A stretch of 64,000 nt of DNA from positions 62,001-126,000 of the forward strand of contig CALDGQ010000023.1 in the NCBI GenBank assembly GCA_937941765.1, read 5' to 3'. The stretch is from an uncultured Saprospiraceae bacterium (GTDB lineage Bacteria; Bacteroidota; Bacteroidia; Chitinophagales; Saprospiraceae). Positions 8,332 to 16,749 of the stretch are shown here, piece after piece (the first letter of the stretch is position 1; every line of letters begins with the position of its first letter). The translations under genes were made by a program, and so were the position numbers. Under the pieces are notes generated by a model. The model made no database searches, had not been told where the DNA came from, and saw only the letters and a program-made list of their open reading frames with translations.

Positions 8332-9357
8332 CTAATAAGAAGTTGTGCCTCCTAATGGATGTCTGAATGATGCGGAATATCTTCCGGTCACGTGATGTTC
8401 TAGTTGTCTTTCGATATCACCTAACAAACTACTCACACCAAATCTAAACAGGTATGGATCTAACCATTCATTACCTAACTCTTCTTTAATCAGAATCATC
8501 CATGCGATTGCTTGTTTAGCAGTTCTGATTCCTCCTGCTGGTTTGAAACCGACTTTGATTCCGGTCAATTCATAATATTCACGGATACATCTTGTCATCA
8601 CCAAACTTACTGGAAGTGTCGCATTGACAGGTTCTTTACCCGTACTAGTTTTAATATAATCGGAACCAGCCATCATACAGACCCAACTTGCTTTCGCTAC
8701 TTTGGTCAATGTTGGAATTTCACCTGTTGCTAAAATGGTTTTCATCCTTGCGTTTCCACAGGCTTCACGGCAGGCTTTCACTTCTTTATATAGTGCTTTC
8801 CAATCTGAATTTAAAACCATCCATCGGCTGATTACAATATCAATTTCATCTGCACCTGCTTTGACGGACAGTTCAATTTGCTTCAGTTTTTCTTTTAAAG
8901 GAATATGACCTGCTGGAAAACCCGTTGAAACCGCAGCAATTGGAACTCCAGAATTGCCTAATGCTTCTCTTGCATCTTTGATAAAATTGTGATAAACACA
9001 AATTGCACCTGTTGTAATATTCGCATCCGCCATTCCTAGCGCTTCCAATATATCTTGTCGGACAGGAGATTGCGCTTTTGCACACAAACGTATTACATTG
9101 CCCCTGGTATCATCACCCGCCAATGTTGTCAAATCAATAAACCCGATCGCTTTCAGCAACCAAGCAGCTTGATAATTCTTCTTGACAGAACGACGTGTTG
9201 CCAACGTAGCACCACGTCTTTCAACGGCACTTCGATTGATATTTAATCCATTAATTAAATCCGGATCAAATGGAATACCTGCATTTCGTTCTCTCGAATT
9301 TTGCGATTTCTTTTTCGTGGCTGCAACCCCATTTTGGCTTGCTTTTGTTTTTGCCAT
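8332..9357 (-). CDS. deoC: Deoxyribose-phosphate aldolase
   Basis: DeoC cleaves 2-deoxyribose 5-phosphate to glyceraldehyde 3-phosphate and acetaldehyde through a Schiff base. The class I TIM barrel is clear: FIDLTTLAGDD at the first strand, GADEIDIVISRW with the proton-relay Asp, SDYIKTSTGKEP with the Schiff-base Lys at about residue 237, and VGFKPAGGIRT with the second active-site Lys. At 341 residues it is longer than the bacterial short form because of an N-terminal extension of about 70 residues (basic, low complexity, then INRSAVERRG). This resembles the longer subfamily that includes animal DERA. It is 39 bp downstream of deoA and 67 bp upstream of the dehydrogenase gene. Confidence 0.95.
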   Translation of the reverse strand: MAKTKASQNGVAATKKKSQNSRERNAGIPFDPDLINGLNINRSAVERRGATLATRRSVKKNYQAAWLLKAIGFIDLTTLAGDDTRGNVIRLCAKAQSPVRQDILEALGMADANITTGAICVYHNFIKDAREALGNSGVPIAAVSTGFPAGHIPLKEKLKQIELSVKAGADEIDIVISRWMVLNSDWKALYKEVKACREACGNARMKTILATGEIPTLTKVAKASWVCMMAGSDYIKTSTGKEPVNATLPVSLVMTRCIREYYELTGIKVGFKPAGGIRTAKQAIAWMILIKEELGNEWLDPYLFRFGVSSLLGDIERQLEHHVTGRYSASFRHPLGGTTSY

Positions 9358-9396
9358 AGTTTTGACAATTTTTCTATGATTTAACTGATCAATAAA

Positions 9397-10695
9397 TCAG
9401 TCTATAATTTTTAAAATTAATTTCTTTTTTCTTGGTTTAGCTGCTTTTATAGTATACGCGTTTAACAGCATTTCTTTTGCCTTTTTAAGTGATTTTTTAT
9501 TTTGTGTATACATTGTTGCCAACACCTCTCCTTTCTTAACCTTTTCTCCAATTTTCTTATGTAGATATATTCCAGCTCCAGGATCAATCACACTTGCTTT
9601 TGTTTCTCTTCCGGCGCCCAATTTTACAGATGTTAATCCAACACCAAATGCTTTTAAATCTGTAACGTATCCGTTTTTCGGACTCAATACGTTTGCACTA
9701 TGTTTAGACTCTGGTAATTTTTCCGGATTTTCAACTAATTTCACATTTCCACCTTGTTCTTTTACCAACTCTTTGAATTTATCGAATGCTTTACCTGACT
9801 CAATTAAGTCTTTCAAAAGAGCCTTTGCCTTATCAATGCTTTTGGTTTTCTTCGCCAATACTAGCATTTGAGCACCCAATTGATAACAAAGTTCTGTCAA
9901 ATCAGCAGGTCCATTTCCTTTCAAAGTTTCAATTGCTTCTTTGACTTCAATTGCATTCCCAACTGCTCTACCAAGTGGTTGATCCATTGACGTTGCAACC
10001 CCAATTACTTTTCTGCCCATCTGCTTCCCGATGGCTTGCATTTCTCTTCCAAGCTGAGTGGCTTCTTTCAAATTTTTCATAAAAGCACCATCACCCACTT
10101 TGATATCAATCACGATTGCATCTGCTCCACAAGCTAACTTCTTACTCATAATACTAGACGCAATCAATGAATTTTCACGAACCGTTCCAGTTACATCTCG
10201 CAATGCATATATCTTTTTATCGGCAGGAACCAATTTTTCATTTTGTCCACAAACCGCAATTCCATTTTTTTTCAAACGAGCGATGAATTTCTTCTTACTC
10301 ATTTCGACGCTCATCCCTTTGATGGCCTCCAATTTATCTATCGTTCCACCGGTATGTCCCAATCCTCTTCCTGTCATCTTAGCAACAGGAACTCCTGCAG
10401 CTGCTACTAATGGAGCTAAAATTAGCGTCGTTTTATCTCCAACACCACCAGTACTATGTTTATCAACTTTGATTCCCTTGATGGATGACAAATCGATAAC
10501 TTCTCCAGATCGCATCATCAACTCAGTAAAGGTAGCTGTTTCTTTAGGCTTCATTCCGTTGAAGTAAAGCGCCATTAAGAAAGCTGACATTTGATAATCT
10601 GGAATTTCACCAGAAACGAATCCGTCAACAATCTGTTTTAATTCTGTTTTCGATAACTCTTTACCGTCCCTTTTTTTTGCAATAAGTTCTACCAT
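9397..10695 (-). CDS. deoA: Thymidine/pyrimidine-nucleoside phosphorylase
   Basis: This enzyme splits thymidine, and possibly uridine, with phosphate into base and (deoxy)ribose 1-phosphate. It has the glycosyltransferase family 3 layout: a helical N-terminal domain (residues 1-65), then VDKHSTGGVGDKTTLIL, the phosphate-binding signature, followed by KMTGRGLGHTGGTIDKLE. Later come LYALRDVTGTV-like residues (KKIYALRDVTGTVREN) and SKKLACGADAIVIDIKVGDGAFMK. The C-terminal PYNP_C domain spans about 345-432. The length of 432 is typical. It lies 35 bp after deoB in the same operon. Whether it prefers thymidine or accepts both pyrimidines cannot be read from the sequence. Confidence 0.95.
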   Translation of the reverse strand: MVELIAKKRDGKELSKTELKQIVDGFVSGEIPDYQMSAFLMALYFNGMKPKETATFTELMMRSGEVIDLSSIKGIKVDKHSTGGVGDKTTLILAPLVAAAGVPVAKMTGRGLGHTGGTIDKLEAIKGMSVEMSKKKFIARLKKNGIAVCGQNEKLVPADKKIYALRDVTGTVRENSLIASSIMSKKLACGADAIVIDIKVGDGAFMKNLKEATQLGREMQAIGKQMGRKVIGVATSMDQPLGRAVGNAIEVKEAIETLKGNGPADLTELCYQLGAQMLVLAKKTKSIDKAKALLKDLIESGKAFDKFKELVKEQGGNVKLVENPEKLPESKHSANVLSPKNGYVTDLKAFGVGLTSVKLGAGRETKASVIDPGAGIYLHKKIGEKVKKGEVLATMYTQNKKSLKKAKEMLLNAYTIKAAKPRKKKLILKIID

Positions 10696-10730
10696 AGTTT
10701 TGTTCTGTATCTGTCTGTCGTCAAGTTAAA

Positions 10731-11906
10731 TTAAGAAATGATTTCTTTCAAATAACTTTTTCCTTCCGTATCCAATTTCACTTCCAAAGCTTCAGCAATA
10801 GTTGCTGCTATATCTGCGAATGAATTTCTTACGCCAATATTAGCTCCCTTGGTAATGTTTTCACCATAATTTAAAATCGGAATATATTCACGAGTATGGT
10901 CCGTTCCTGGAGCAGAAGGGTCATTACCGTGATCTGCTGTGATAATTAGTAAATCATCAGGTCGTAAAGCATTTGTTATTTCAGGTAATCTCGCATCAAA
11001 TTCCATTAATGCATTGGCATAGCCAGGAATATCTCTTCTATGACCAAATAACATGTCAAAATCTACCAAATTGGTAAATATTAATCCATTGGTATCTGAA
11101 TTGATTGCTTCAATTGTTTGGGTAATTCCTTCTTGATTATTGGCAGTTTTTACGTATTTTGTAATTCCTTTGTTATTAAAGATATCTACAATTTTCCCAA
11201 TCGAATAAACTGCTTGACCTGAATTTGAAATAGCATCCAAAATATTGTCCGGAGGAATGACAGAAAAATCTTTTCTTCTACTAGTTCTTGAGTAGTTTGC
11301 AGGCTCACCAACAAAAGGTCGAGCAATCACTCTTCCTACTTTCATTTCACCTTGTAACATTTCTCTTGCGATGCTACAAATCTCATATTGTTGCTTTATT
11401 GGAAAAACATCTTCATGCATCGCAACTTGAAAAACACTATCGGCAGAGGTATATACAATTGGACGTTTTGATTTTACATGTTCTTCACCCAATTCATTAA
11501 TAATCGTTGTCCCGGAAGCAGATTTATTGCCAATTGTTTTATGACCAATTTTAGCTTCAAATTTGTCCATAAAATCCTTTGGAAATCCATCAGGGAAAGT
11601 TGGAAAAGGAGTTTTAAGTACTAGCCCACAAATTTCCCAATGGCCCGTTGTGGTGTCTTTTCCTGCAGATTGTTCTATTGCTTTTCCGTAAGCGGAAGTT
11701 GGAATTGTAGTTCCAGTTATCACATTATTTGGATCAATGTTCCCCAGACCCATTCGGACAAGATTTGGGATTTCAAAATTCGGAGTAAGTTTCGCAATAT
11801 TGCCAAGCGTATTGCTACCTACGTCATTATAAAGATGTGCATCTGGCAACTCACCGATGCCGACACTATCTAAAACCATTAAAATGACCCTGTTGATTTT
11901 TTGCAT
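10731..11906 (-). CDS. deoB: Phosphopentomutase
   Basis: DeoB converts (deoxy)ribose 1-phosphate to the 5-phosphate, linking the nucleoside phosphorylases to DeoC. The alkaline-phosphatase-superfamily metal sites are all visible: LDSVGIGELPDA near residue 10, the phospho-accepting Thr in GKDTTTGHWE near residue 85, and the C-terminal metal cluster LIITADHGNDPSAPGTDHTREYIPIL. The 391-residue length is standard. It is the first gene of the minus-strand deo operon. The divergent interval of about 120 bp to the DUF2185 gene must hold the promoter, but no DeoR-like operator stands out by eye. Confidence 0.95.
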   Translation of the reverse strand: MQKINRVILMVLDSVGIGELPDAHLYNDVGSNTLGNIAKLTPNFEIPNLVRMGLGNIDPNNVITGTTIPTSAYGKAIEQSAGKDTTTGHWEICGLVLKTPFPTFPDGFPKDFMDKFEAKIGHKTIGNKSASGTTIINELGEEHVKSKRPIVYTSADSVFQVAMHEDVFPIKQQYEICSIAREMLQGEMKVGRVIARPFVGEPANYSRTSRRKDFSVIPPDNILDAISNSGQAVYSIGKIVDIFNNKGITKYVKTANNQEGITQTIEAINSDTNGLIFTNLVDFDMLFGHRRDIPGYANALMEFDARLPEITNALRPDDLLIITADHGNDPSAPGTDHTREYIPILNYGENITKGANIGVRNSFADIAATIAEALEVKLDTEGKSYLKEIIS

Positions 11907-12025
11907 TTTTGTTTGTTATAAAACAGCCGTCAAAGATAAGGAGTTAATTTGGTATTAAAAAATCGTTATACCTTGAGAATCACAGATTTTGACTGGAAAT
12001 TTCAATTATTTTGTAATTTTATTTC

Positions 12026-12352
12026 ATGTCAAAAAAGTTTAAACTAAAATCATCAGAAATTAAACAACTCGTACCTGCAATGGGTGGCTGTTTGGCAACG
12101 GATAGAATTACTGTTGAAGGATTGAAAGTCGGTTTCTTTTATAGAGAAAATCCTCGATTTGAAAATGACAGTGGATGGAGAATATTTTCGGGTACGGAAA
12201 CACAAGAATATCTGGATGACCCCAATAATAGTGCGGTTTATGATGTAAATACGATTGCGAATTACGACCCTGCAATTATCGCTTTTTTAGATTTTCCGAT
12301 TGGATCCGAATTTGAAAGAAAGGCTGGAACTGATATTTTCAAATTGGTTTAA
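12026..12352 (+). CDS. DUF2185 domain protein (Imm33-like)
   Basis: The whole 108-residue protein corresponds to the DUF2185 fold: KQLVPAMGGCLATDRITVEGLKVGFFYRE followed by the hallmark NDSGWRIFSGTETQEYLDDP and a C-terminal LDFPIGSEFERK. Members occur as stand-alone proteins and as immunity-like proteins (Imm33) next to polymorphic toxins. No toxin gene is adjacent here, so the role is open. It is cytoplasmic by lack of a signal and is divergent from deoB. Confidence 0.75.
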   Translation: MSKKFKLKSSEIKQLVPAMGGCLATDRITVEGLKVGFFYRENPRFENDSGWRIFSGTETQEYLDDPNNSAVYDVNTIANYDPAIIAFLDFPIGSEFERKAGTDIFKLV

Positions 12353-12461
12353 CCTTTAAATTCTTTGATTTCGAAACGCCTATTTATGTATAGCTAATTT
12401 TTATATGTAAATTGTCCAACGAATGCTAATTCAGCTTCGTTTACCAAAAAAACCTTATAAT

Positions 12462-13013
12462 ATGAAAAAATTTATCCTGTTCACCCTTCTGTTTGCTGGC
12501 ATCTGGGGATGTTGTGGCGATGTAAAAGATAATTGGAATATCGATAGTATGAATATTCTTGTTTTCAGTCAAGACGATGTAGCACCTTCTAATAATATGC
12601 TTACTGCTGATTCTATTCAACTATTGATTGGATTAAATGCTTCATTTGTTTCCAACGATGCTTTCAACTTTGAAAATCCGTTCATGGCGACAGCTTATGC
12701 AACAAGTTGTGAATCGGATGGTCACCTGGGTATGGACGACAAAATTTCAGCGATTACTGTTACATCTAACAAGGATTTTGGAAGTATAGCTGCTGGAGAA
12801 TCTTTAAATGACCTCATCTCTTTTAATAGGACAGAAACCATGATGGATTGGGCCACTGATATTCGTAATAAGAGTTTTGAATTTAATCAAGAAACTATTT
12901 TTGTGATTGGGCAAAAACCATTTGATACGGAAGAACGTACTTTTATTGTTACAATGGAATTCGTTTCTGGCAGAACGGTTTCTGGTGAGACTGCTTCTTT
13001 TGTTTGGAATTGA
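12462..13013 (+). CDS. Hypothetical lipoprotein, possibly DUF5034-like
   Basis: I start the gene at the ATG at 12462 because MKKFILFTLLFAGIWGCCGD is a good lipoprotein signal; an upstream in-frame ATG at 12423 would add 13 residues in front of it. The mature part of about 165 residues is beta-rich with no recognisable enzyme motif. The double cysteine and following DNWNIDSMNI resemble Bacteroidota lipoproteins grouped under DUF5034, but I hold that loosely. It is probably surface or periplasmic. It faces no partner and is followed by a repeat-rich interval. Confidence 0.65.
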   Translation: MKKFILFTLLFAGIWGCCGDVKDNWNIDSMNILVFSQDDVAPSNNMLTADSIQLLIGLNASFVSNDAFNFENPFMATAYATSCESDGHLGMDDKISAITVTSNKDFGSIAAGESLNDLISFNRTETMMDWATDIRNKSFEFNQETIFVIGQKPFDTEERTFIVTMEFVSGRTVSGETASFVWN

Positions 13014-13019
13014 TTTTTT

Positions 13020-13250
13020 TAACACGGAGTTGTAATTCTAACACAGTGTTTTCATTTTAACACAAAGATCACATAGATACATAGTTCACATAGGATCTTG
13101 GTTTCTTAAATGCCTCACGCAGAAGGCGCAGAAAACGCAGAAGGAGGACGTGATAGAATACGTTAGGAAAACGTAGAAAGCGGACGTGAGAACGCGCTTA
13201 AATTCTTGGTGTGCCTTACTTTTTTAGTGCTCTTAGTGGTAAAAATACGT
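13020..13250. repeat. Short-period intergenic repeat, element 2 (9-bp words)
   Basis: Three exact-length 9-bp words, CGCAGAAGG, CGCAGAAAA and CGCAGAAGG, occupy 13118-13144. They are flanked by looser CACATAG-type words at 13070-13095. The octamer GGACGTGA occurs at 13146-13153 and 13182-13189, and the same octamer forms the inner part of the perfect hairpin at 55.2 kb. The right side (GTGCTCTTAGTGGTAAAAA) looks like a decayed complementary arm. It fills the interval before the next gene. Confidence 0.6.
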
Positions 13251-13280
13251 ACACAACTCTCAAATAACAATTCAAAAAAC

Positions 13281-14021
13281 ATGGACCGACAACAAGTTTT
13301 AAACGAATTAATACTTGGATATAGGAAAATTCTTGAAGAAAGGTATCAATATAACAATATAAAGGTAAAATACGATCTGCCAAGTTCTTTTGATAAAAAT
13401 CGGGTTGAACTCTTCAGGAAATTCTTTTTAGAATATATTTATCCACATCCTGAAACGCGAACTGAATTAAATGATGCTTTTAATTCTTTGGATGGTTATA
13501 TCAAAAATCCTGAAAAATTATTGCGTATTTTAATGGACTCTGCTACGCTTTTATTTAAACATGGAAGACACCTACCTAAGATTTTAAAAGCCGGAATGAA
13601 TGCTTTGAAATCATTTAGGACGGCCACACAATTCGAAAATAGGTTGGTTAAAAAAGCAATGGAGTTGGAAATGGCACCTCCCTATTCTACTCAACAAATT
13701 TATCAATTATTTGGGGCACTTACACCTGCTGAACTCGATGAATTTATCAAAAATAGCCAAACACTTTTTGAAAACTTACATGATCGGGCACTGGTTCAAA
13801 AAACCAAAGTGATTGTTACACACCTTGCTGACAAAATGAAAAAGCGACCTAGCTTATACGCTAATGCAGAAATAAATGGTTTGGAAATTGGAAAAGAAAT
13901 CATCACAAAAGGGGATCAGTTATTTGCGCAATTATCCGTGGAAGAACAACAGCAAATAATTAAAACGGTTATACAAATTGAGCGAGATGCGTTGAAGTAC
14001 ATTTATTCAAAAACTTCTTAA
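13281..14021 (+). CDS. Hypothetical helical protein
   Basis: The start is placed at the ATG at 13281 (MDRQQVLNELILGYRK); the longer frame from 13206 runs through repeat DNA. The 246-residue product is hydrophilic and strongly helical, without a signal or membrane segment. Two regions look like helical hairpins (about residues 60-120 and 150-235, with YSTQQIYQLFGALTPAELDE between). I do not recognise a family. The downstream zinc-ribbon-like DUF1272 gene starts 44 bp later, so the two may be co-transcribed. Confidence 0.6.
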   Translation: MDRQQVLNELILGYRKILEERYQYNNIKVKYDLPSSFDKNRVELFRKFFLEYIYPHPETRTELNDAFNSLDGYIKNPEKLLRILMDSATLLFKHGRHLPKILKAGMNALKSFRTATQFENRLVKKAMELEMAPPYSTQQIYQLFGALTPAELDEFIKNSQTLFENLHDRALVQKTKVIVTHLADKMKKRPSLYANAEINGLEIGKEIITKGDQLFAQLSVEEQQQIIKTVIQIERDALKYIYSKTS

Positions 14022-14065
14022 ATACCAAAATCATTTAATGTCCTATTAACAATAAAACATTAACT

Positions 14066-14356
14066 ATGCTAGAATTAAGACCCGTCTGCGAAAATTGCAA
14101 CAAATCACTTCCGAATGATAGTGATGAAGCTATGATCTGTACTTATGAATGTACTTTTTGTGAAGACTGCGTGAAAAATAAATTCTACAATGTCTGTCCC
14201 AACTGTGGTGGTGGATTTACCAAAAGACCTACTAGACCAAGTGCTGGTTTAGCAAAATATCCAATGAAAAAAGAGCCTTTTCATCGACCTGTTAATTTTG
14301 ATGCTTTTCAAGATAGATTAGATAAAAATAAAGACATTGATCCACGTATGAGATAA
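14066..14356 (+). CDS. DUF1272 zinc-binding protein
   Basis: The first 60 residues match DUF1272: LELRPVCENCNKSLP, MICTYECTFCEDCV and NVCPNCGGGFTKRP. Together they provide four paired cysteine positions suited to binding two metal ions, RING/ribbon style. The tail (residues 62-96) is a family-typical low-complexity extension. The biochemical role of the family is unknown. It lies close behind the helical protein gene and ahead of a T9SS cargo gene with its own leader. Confidence 0.85.
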   Translation: MLELRPVCENCNKSLPNDSDEAMICTYECTFCEDCVKNKFYNVCPNCGGGFTKRPTRPSAGLAKYPMKKEPFHRPVNFDAFQDRLDKNKDIDPRMR

Positions 14357-14426
14357 TTTTTTGGTCTTGTTGATTCCATGAATTCTATCCAAAGATTATT
14401 TTGTATTTTGTTGAGAAATAATCTTC

Positions 14427-16070
14427 ATGAGAAAACCGACACTTCTTTTGTGCTTTTTGCTTTTCATTTTCACCAAGACAAATGCACAAAACTATATCCT
14501 CAATTGGGCAAGAAATATTGGTGAATTATCTGACAATTATGGGTATGAAGTAGTTTCTGACAACAATGAAAATACTTATGTTTCTGGGACATTCACCACT
14601 ACCCAAGATTTTGGTGGTGTCACTTTAACTGCGCTTCCTCCTGCTGATTTCTTCATTGCTAAATACGATTCTTTAGGTCAGCTACTTTGGGTGAACCAAG
14701 GCGGCGGATCCAGCACTTGGTATGAAGAAGGTAGGTCGATTGTCGTCGATGAAATGGAAAATGTATATGTAACTGGAAGCTTTTATGGGACTGCTGATTT
14801 TGATGGAAATACCTTGGAATCATATGGTGAATATGACGCATTTGTAGCTAAATATGACATAGACGGGAATTTAATTTGGGTCAATCAAATCGGTGGTAGT
14901 ACAACAGATCTTGGAAAGGAGCTAGCCCTTGATAATGATGGGAATTTAATCTGCCTTACCGGGTCTCAAAGTGCCTATGTTATTTTCGATATCAACACTG
15001 TTTTACAAAATGGCAATCTAAATGGCTCCTTATATGTTTCTAAGTTTTCTCCCAATGGAAATCTTTTATGGGCTAACGAAATAGTCAACAATGTGTTCCA
15101 CAACTTAAACGGATTTGAAATCGATTCTAATAATAACATTGTAATTGCAGGCACAGTCATTTTCAATGCTTCATTTCAAGGAACTTCTTTCAACACAGTT
15201 GGGTTTTTAGATGCATTTTTAGCTAAGTATGATCCTCAAGGTAATTTGGTTTGGCTCGAACAAGGAGGTGGTCCGCTAGATATAGTCTGCAATAGTCTCT
15301 GTTTGGATGCAAATGACAATATCTATTTGACTGGAGACTTTAAAGGTGCCGCAAATTTTGATGGAATATCCGTTCAAAGTAATGGAGAACAAGATGTTTT
15401 TATTTCAAAGTATGATCCGAATGGAATTGCTGTTTTTACTATTTCTGTAGGTGACGAAAATAGAGATGAAGCTTTTGATATTGACTACTCCACTAATGAT
15501 GAATTATTTATTGTAGGTAGATTTCAAGATTCATTAATTTTTGATGACGAGATTTTACAAAGTAATGGTGCTTGGGATATATTCACTGCGAGATATGATA
15601 TTAACGGTAACTTTATTCAAGCAGAAAATTATGGAGGCGATGGTAACACTTATTTTGATGATAGAGTTTGGGGCATAGATGTTAGTCCTAACAATTCAGT
15701 TGCGATTACAGGAAATTTCTCAGGTGAAATGAATTTAGGTACAGATACTTTGATCGCAAATGGTCAACATGATCTATATATTGTTAAATGGAAAATTGAA
15801 GAAATAATTGATACTGAAACTAGTGAAATTGTTTCACCAAAATTGCACCTCTTCCCAAATCCTACAAACAATAACATCAGCATTTCAACTGATAATTATT
15901 CAAAGGTACGGGTAGATATAACTACAATAGATGGCAAATTACTTAATTCACATTATTTTTTCAATAACGAATTGATTCAAATTTCACTTCCTGATTTGTC
16001 TGGAACTTATATAGTCAGTATTCAAATGGATGAGTTGGATAAAATTAGTGGACAGGTTATTAAAGAGTAG
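14427..16070 (+). CDS. Secreted SBBP-type beta-propeller protein with T9SS sorting domain
   Basis: A signal peptide (residues 1-20, ending TNAQ) is followed by repeated units of about 50 residues. Each has the pattern FD-G-x-L-x-(S/A)-x-G-x-x-D-x-F-(I/V)-A-K-Y-(D)-x-x-G-x-L-x-W, which are SBBP-type propeller repeats, between about residues 25 and 455. The last 75 residues form a type A T9SS sorting domain (KLHLFPNPTNN, VRVDITTIDGKLL, SGTYIVSIQMD). The protein should be exported by the type IX system and released or anchored at the surface. No catalytic domain is visible. The tandem 157-bp array starts about 20 bp after the stop codon. Confidence 0.9.
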   Translation: MRKPTLLLCFLLFIFTKTNAQNYILNWARNIGELSDNYGYEVVSDNNENTYVSGTFTTTQDFGGVTLTALPPADFFIAKYDSLGQLLWVNQGGGSSTWYEEGRSIVVDEMENVYVTGSFYGTADFDGNTLESYGEYDAFVAKYDIDGNLIWVNQIGGSTTDLGKELALDNDGNLICLTGSQSAYVIFDINTVLQNGNLNGSLYVSKFSPNGNLLWANEIVNNVFHNLNGFEIDSNNNIVIAGTVIFNASFQGTSFNTVGFLDAFLAKYDPQGNLVWLEQGGGPLDIVCNSLCLDANDNIYLTGDFKGAANFDGISVQSNGEQDVFISKYDPNGIAVFTISVGDENRDEAFDIDYSTNDELFIVGRFQDSLIFDDEILQSNGAWDIFTARYDINGNFIQAENYGGDGNTYFDDRVWGIDVSPNNSVAITGNFSGEMNLGTDTLIANGQHDLYIVKWKIEEIIDTETSEIVSPKLHLFPNPTNNNISISTDNYSKVRVDITTIDGKLLNSHYFFNNELIQISLPDLSGTYIVSIQMDELDKISGQVIKE

Positions 16071-16092
16071 ATTAGAATAAATGAAGAATTAT

Positions 16093-16713
16093 AATTAATG
16101 AGAGAATTAGTCTCTGGTTTTTTTGTTAACTAAATCCTTGCAAGGGCTAATTTCTATCAAATATTATGAAAGGAGTTACGAGTTTTAATCTTTGTTATTT
16201 GTTGTACGTTAGCCCTTGCAAGGTGGAAACTAACCCAAAAAGTTGGATGAAATTAGTAGACAATTAGTGTCTGGTTTTTTTGTTAGCTAAATCCCTGCAA
16301 GGGCTAATTTCTGTCAAATATCATGAAAAGAGTTAAGTTTTTTAATCTTTGTTATTTGTTGTACGTTAGCCCTTGCAAGGTGGAAACTAATCAAAAAAGT
16401 TGGATGAAATTAGTAGACAATTAGTGTCTGGTTTTTTTGTTAGCTAAATCCTTACAAGGGCTAATTTCTGTCAAATATCATGAGAGGAGTTACGATTTTT
16501 GTTCTTTGTTATTTGTTGTACGTTAGCCCTTGCAAGGTGGATACTAATCAAAAAAGTTGGATGAAATTAGTAGACAATTAGTGTCTGGTTTTTTTGTTAG
16601 CTAAATCCTTGCAAGGGCTAATTTCTGTCAAATATCATGAAAGGAGTTACGAGTTTTGATCATTGTTATTTGTTGTACGTTAGCCCTTGCAAGGTGGATA
16701 CTAATCAAAAAAG
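16093..16713 (+). repeat. Four tandem 157-bp units with inverted repeats, small ORFs and hairpin-T7 signals
   Basis: Four near-identical units repeat with an exact 157-bp period (ctgg landmarks at 16114, 16271, 16428 and 16585). Each unit holds a 15-bp inverted repeat (16136-16150 with 16209-16223 in unit 1). Each also holds a small hairpin followed by GG and seven T (hairpins at 16101, 16258, 16415 and 16572). In the small hairpin, unit 1 has AGAGA/TCTCT where units 2-4 have AGACA/TGTCT, a compensatory change. The left arm of the large inverted repeat has single uncompensated changes in units 2 and 3. The first hairpin may terminate the upstream T9SS gene. Confidence 0.9.
16166..16267 (+). 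CDS. Candidate small ORF in repeat unit 1 (33 codons)
   Basis: The ORF begins MKGVTSFNLCYLLYVSPC and ends KLVDN. Its counterparts start at 16323, 16480 and 16637, all open with no frame-breaking change; the last reads through a divergent end and stops at 16744, five bases before the nitrilase start codon. All share the core CYLLYVSPCKV. Amino-acid changes between copies are mostly non-synonymous, so the open frames may simply reflect recent duplication. The start codon lies in the loop of the 15-bp inverted repeat. Translation is unproven. Confidence 0.3.
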   Translation: MKGVTSFNLCYLLYVSPCKVETNPKSWMKLVDN

Positions 16714-16749
16714 AAAATTACGTCTGAGTAAAATAAAATTATAATAAAT

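Noticed and set aside
13206-13280. The N-terminal extension of the helical protein gene (start at 13206)
   Set aside because: It runs through the repeat DNA and is preceded by no signal; the ATG at 13281 fits better.
16093-16713. The tandem repeat could be read as a CRISPR array
   Set aside because: The units are 157 bp and nearly identical over their whole length, with no short repeats separated by variable spacers and no cas genes nearby.
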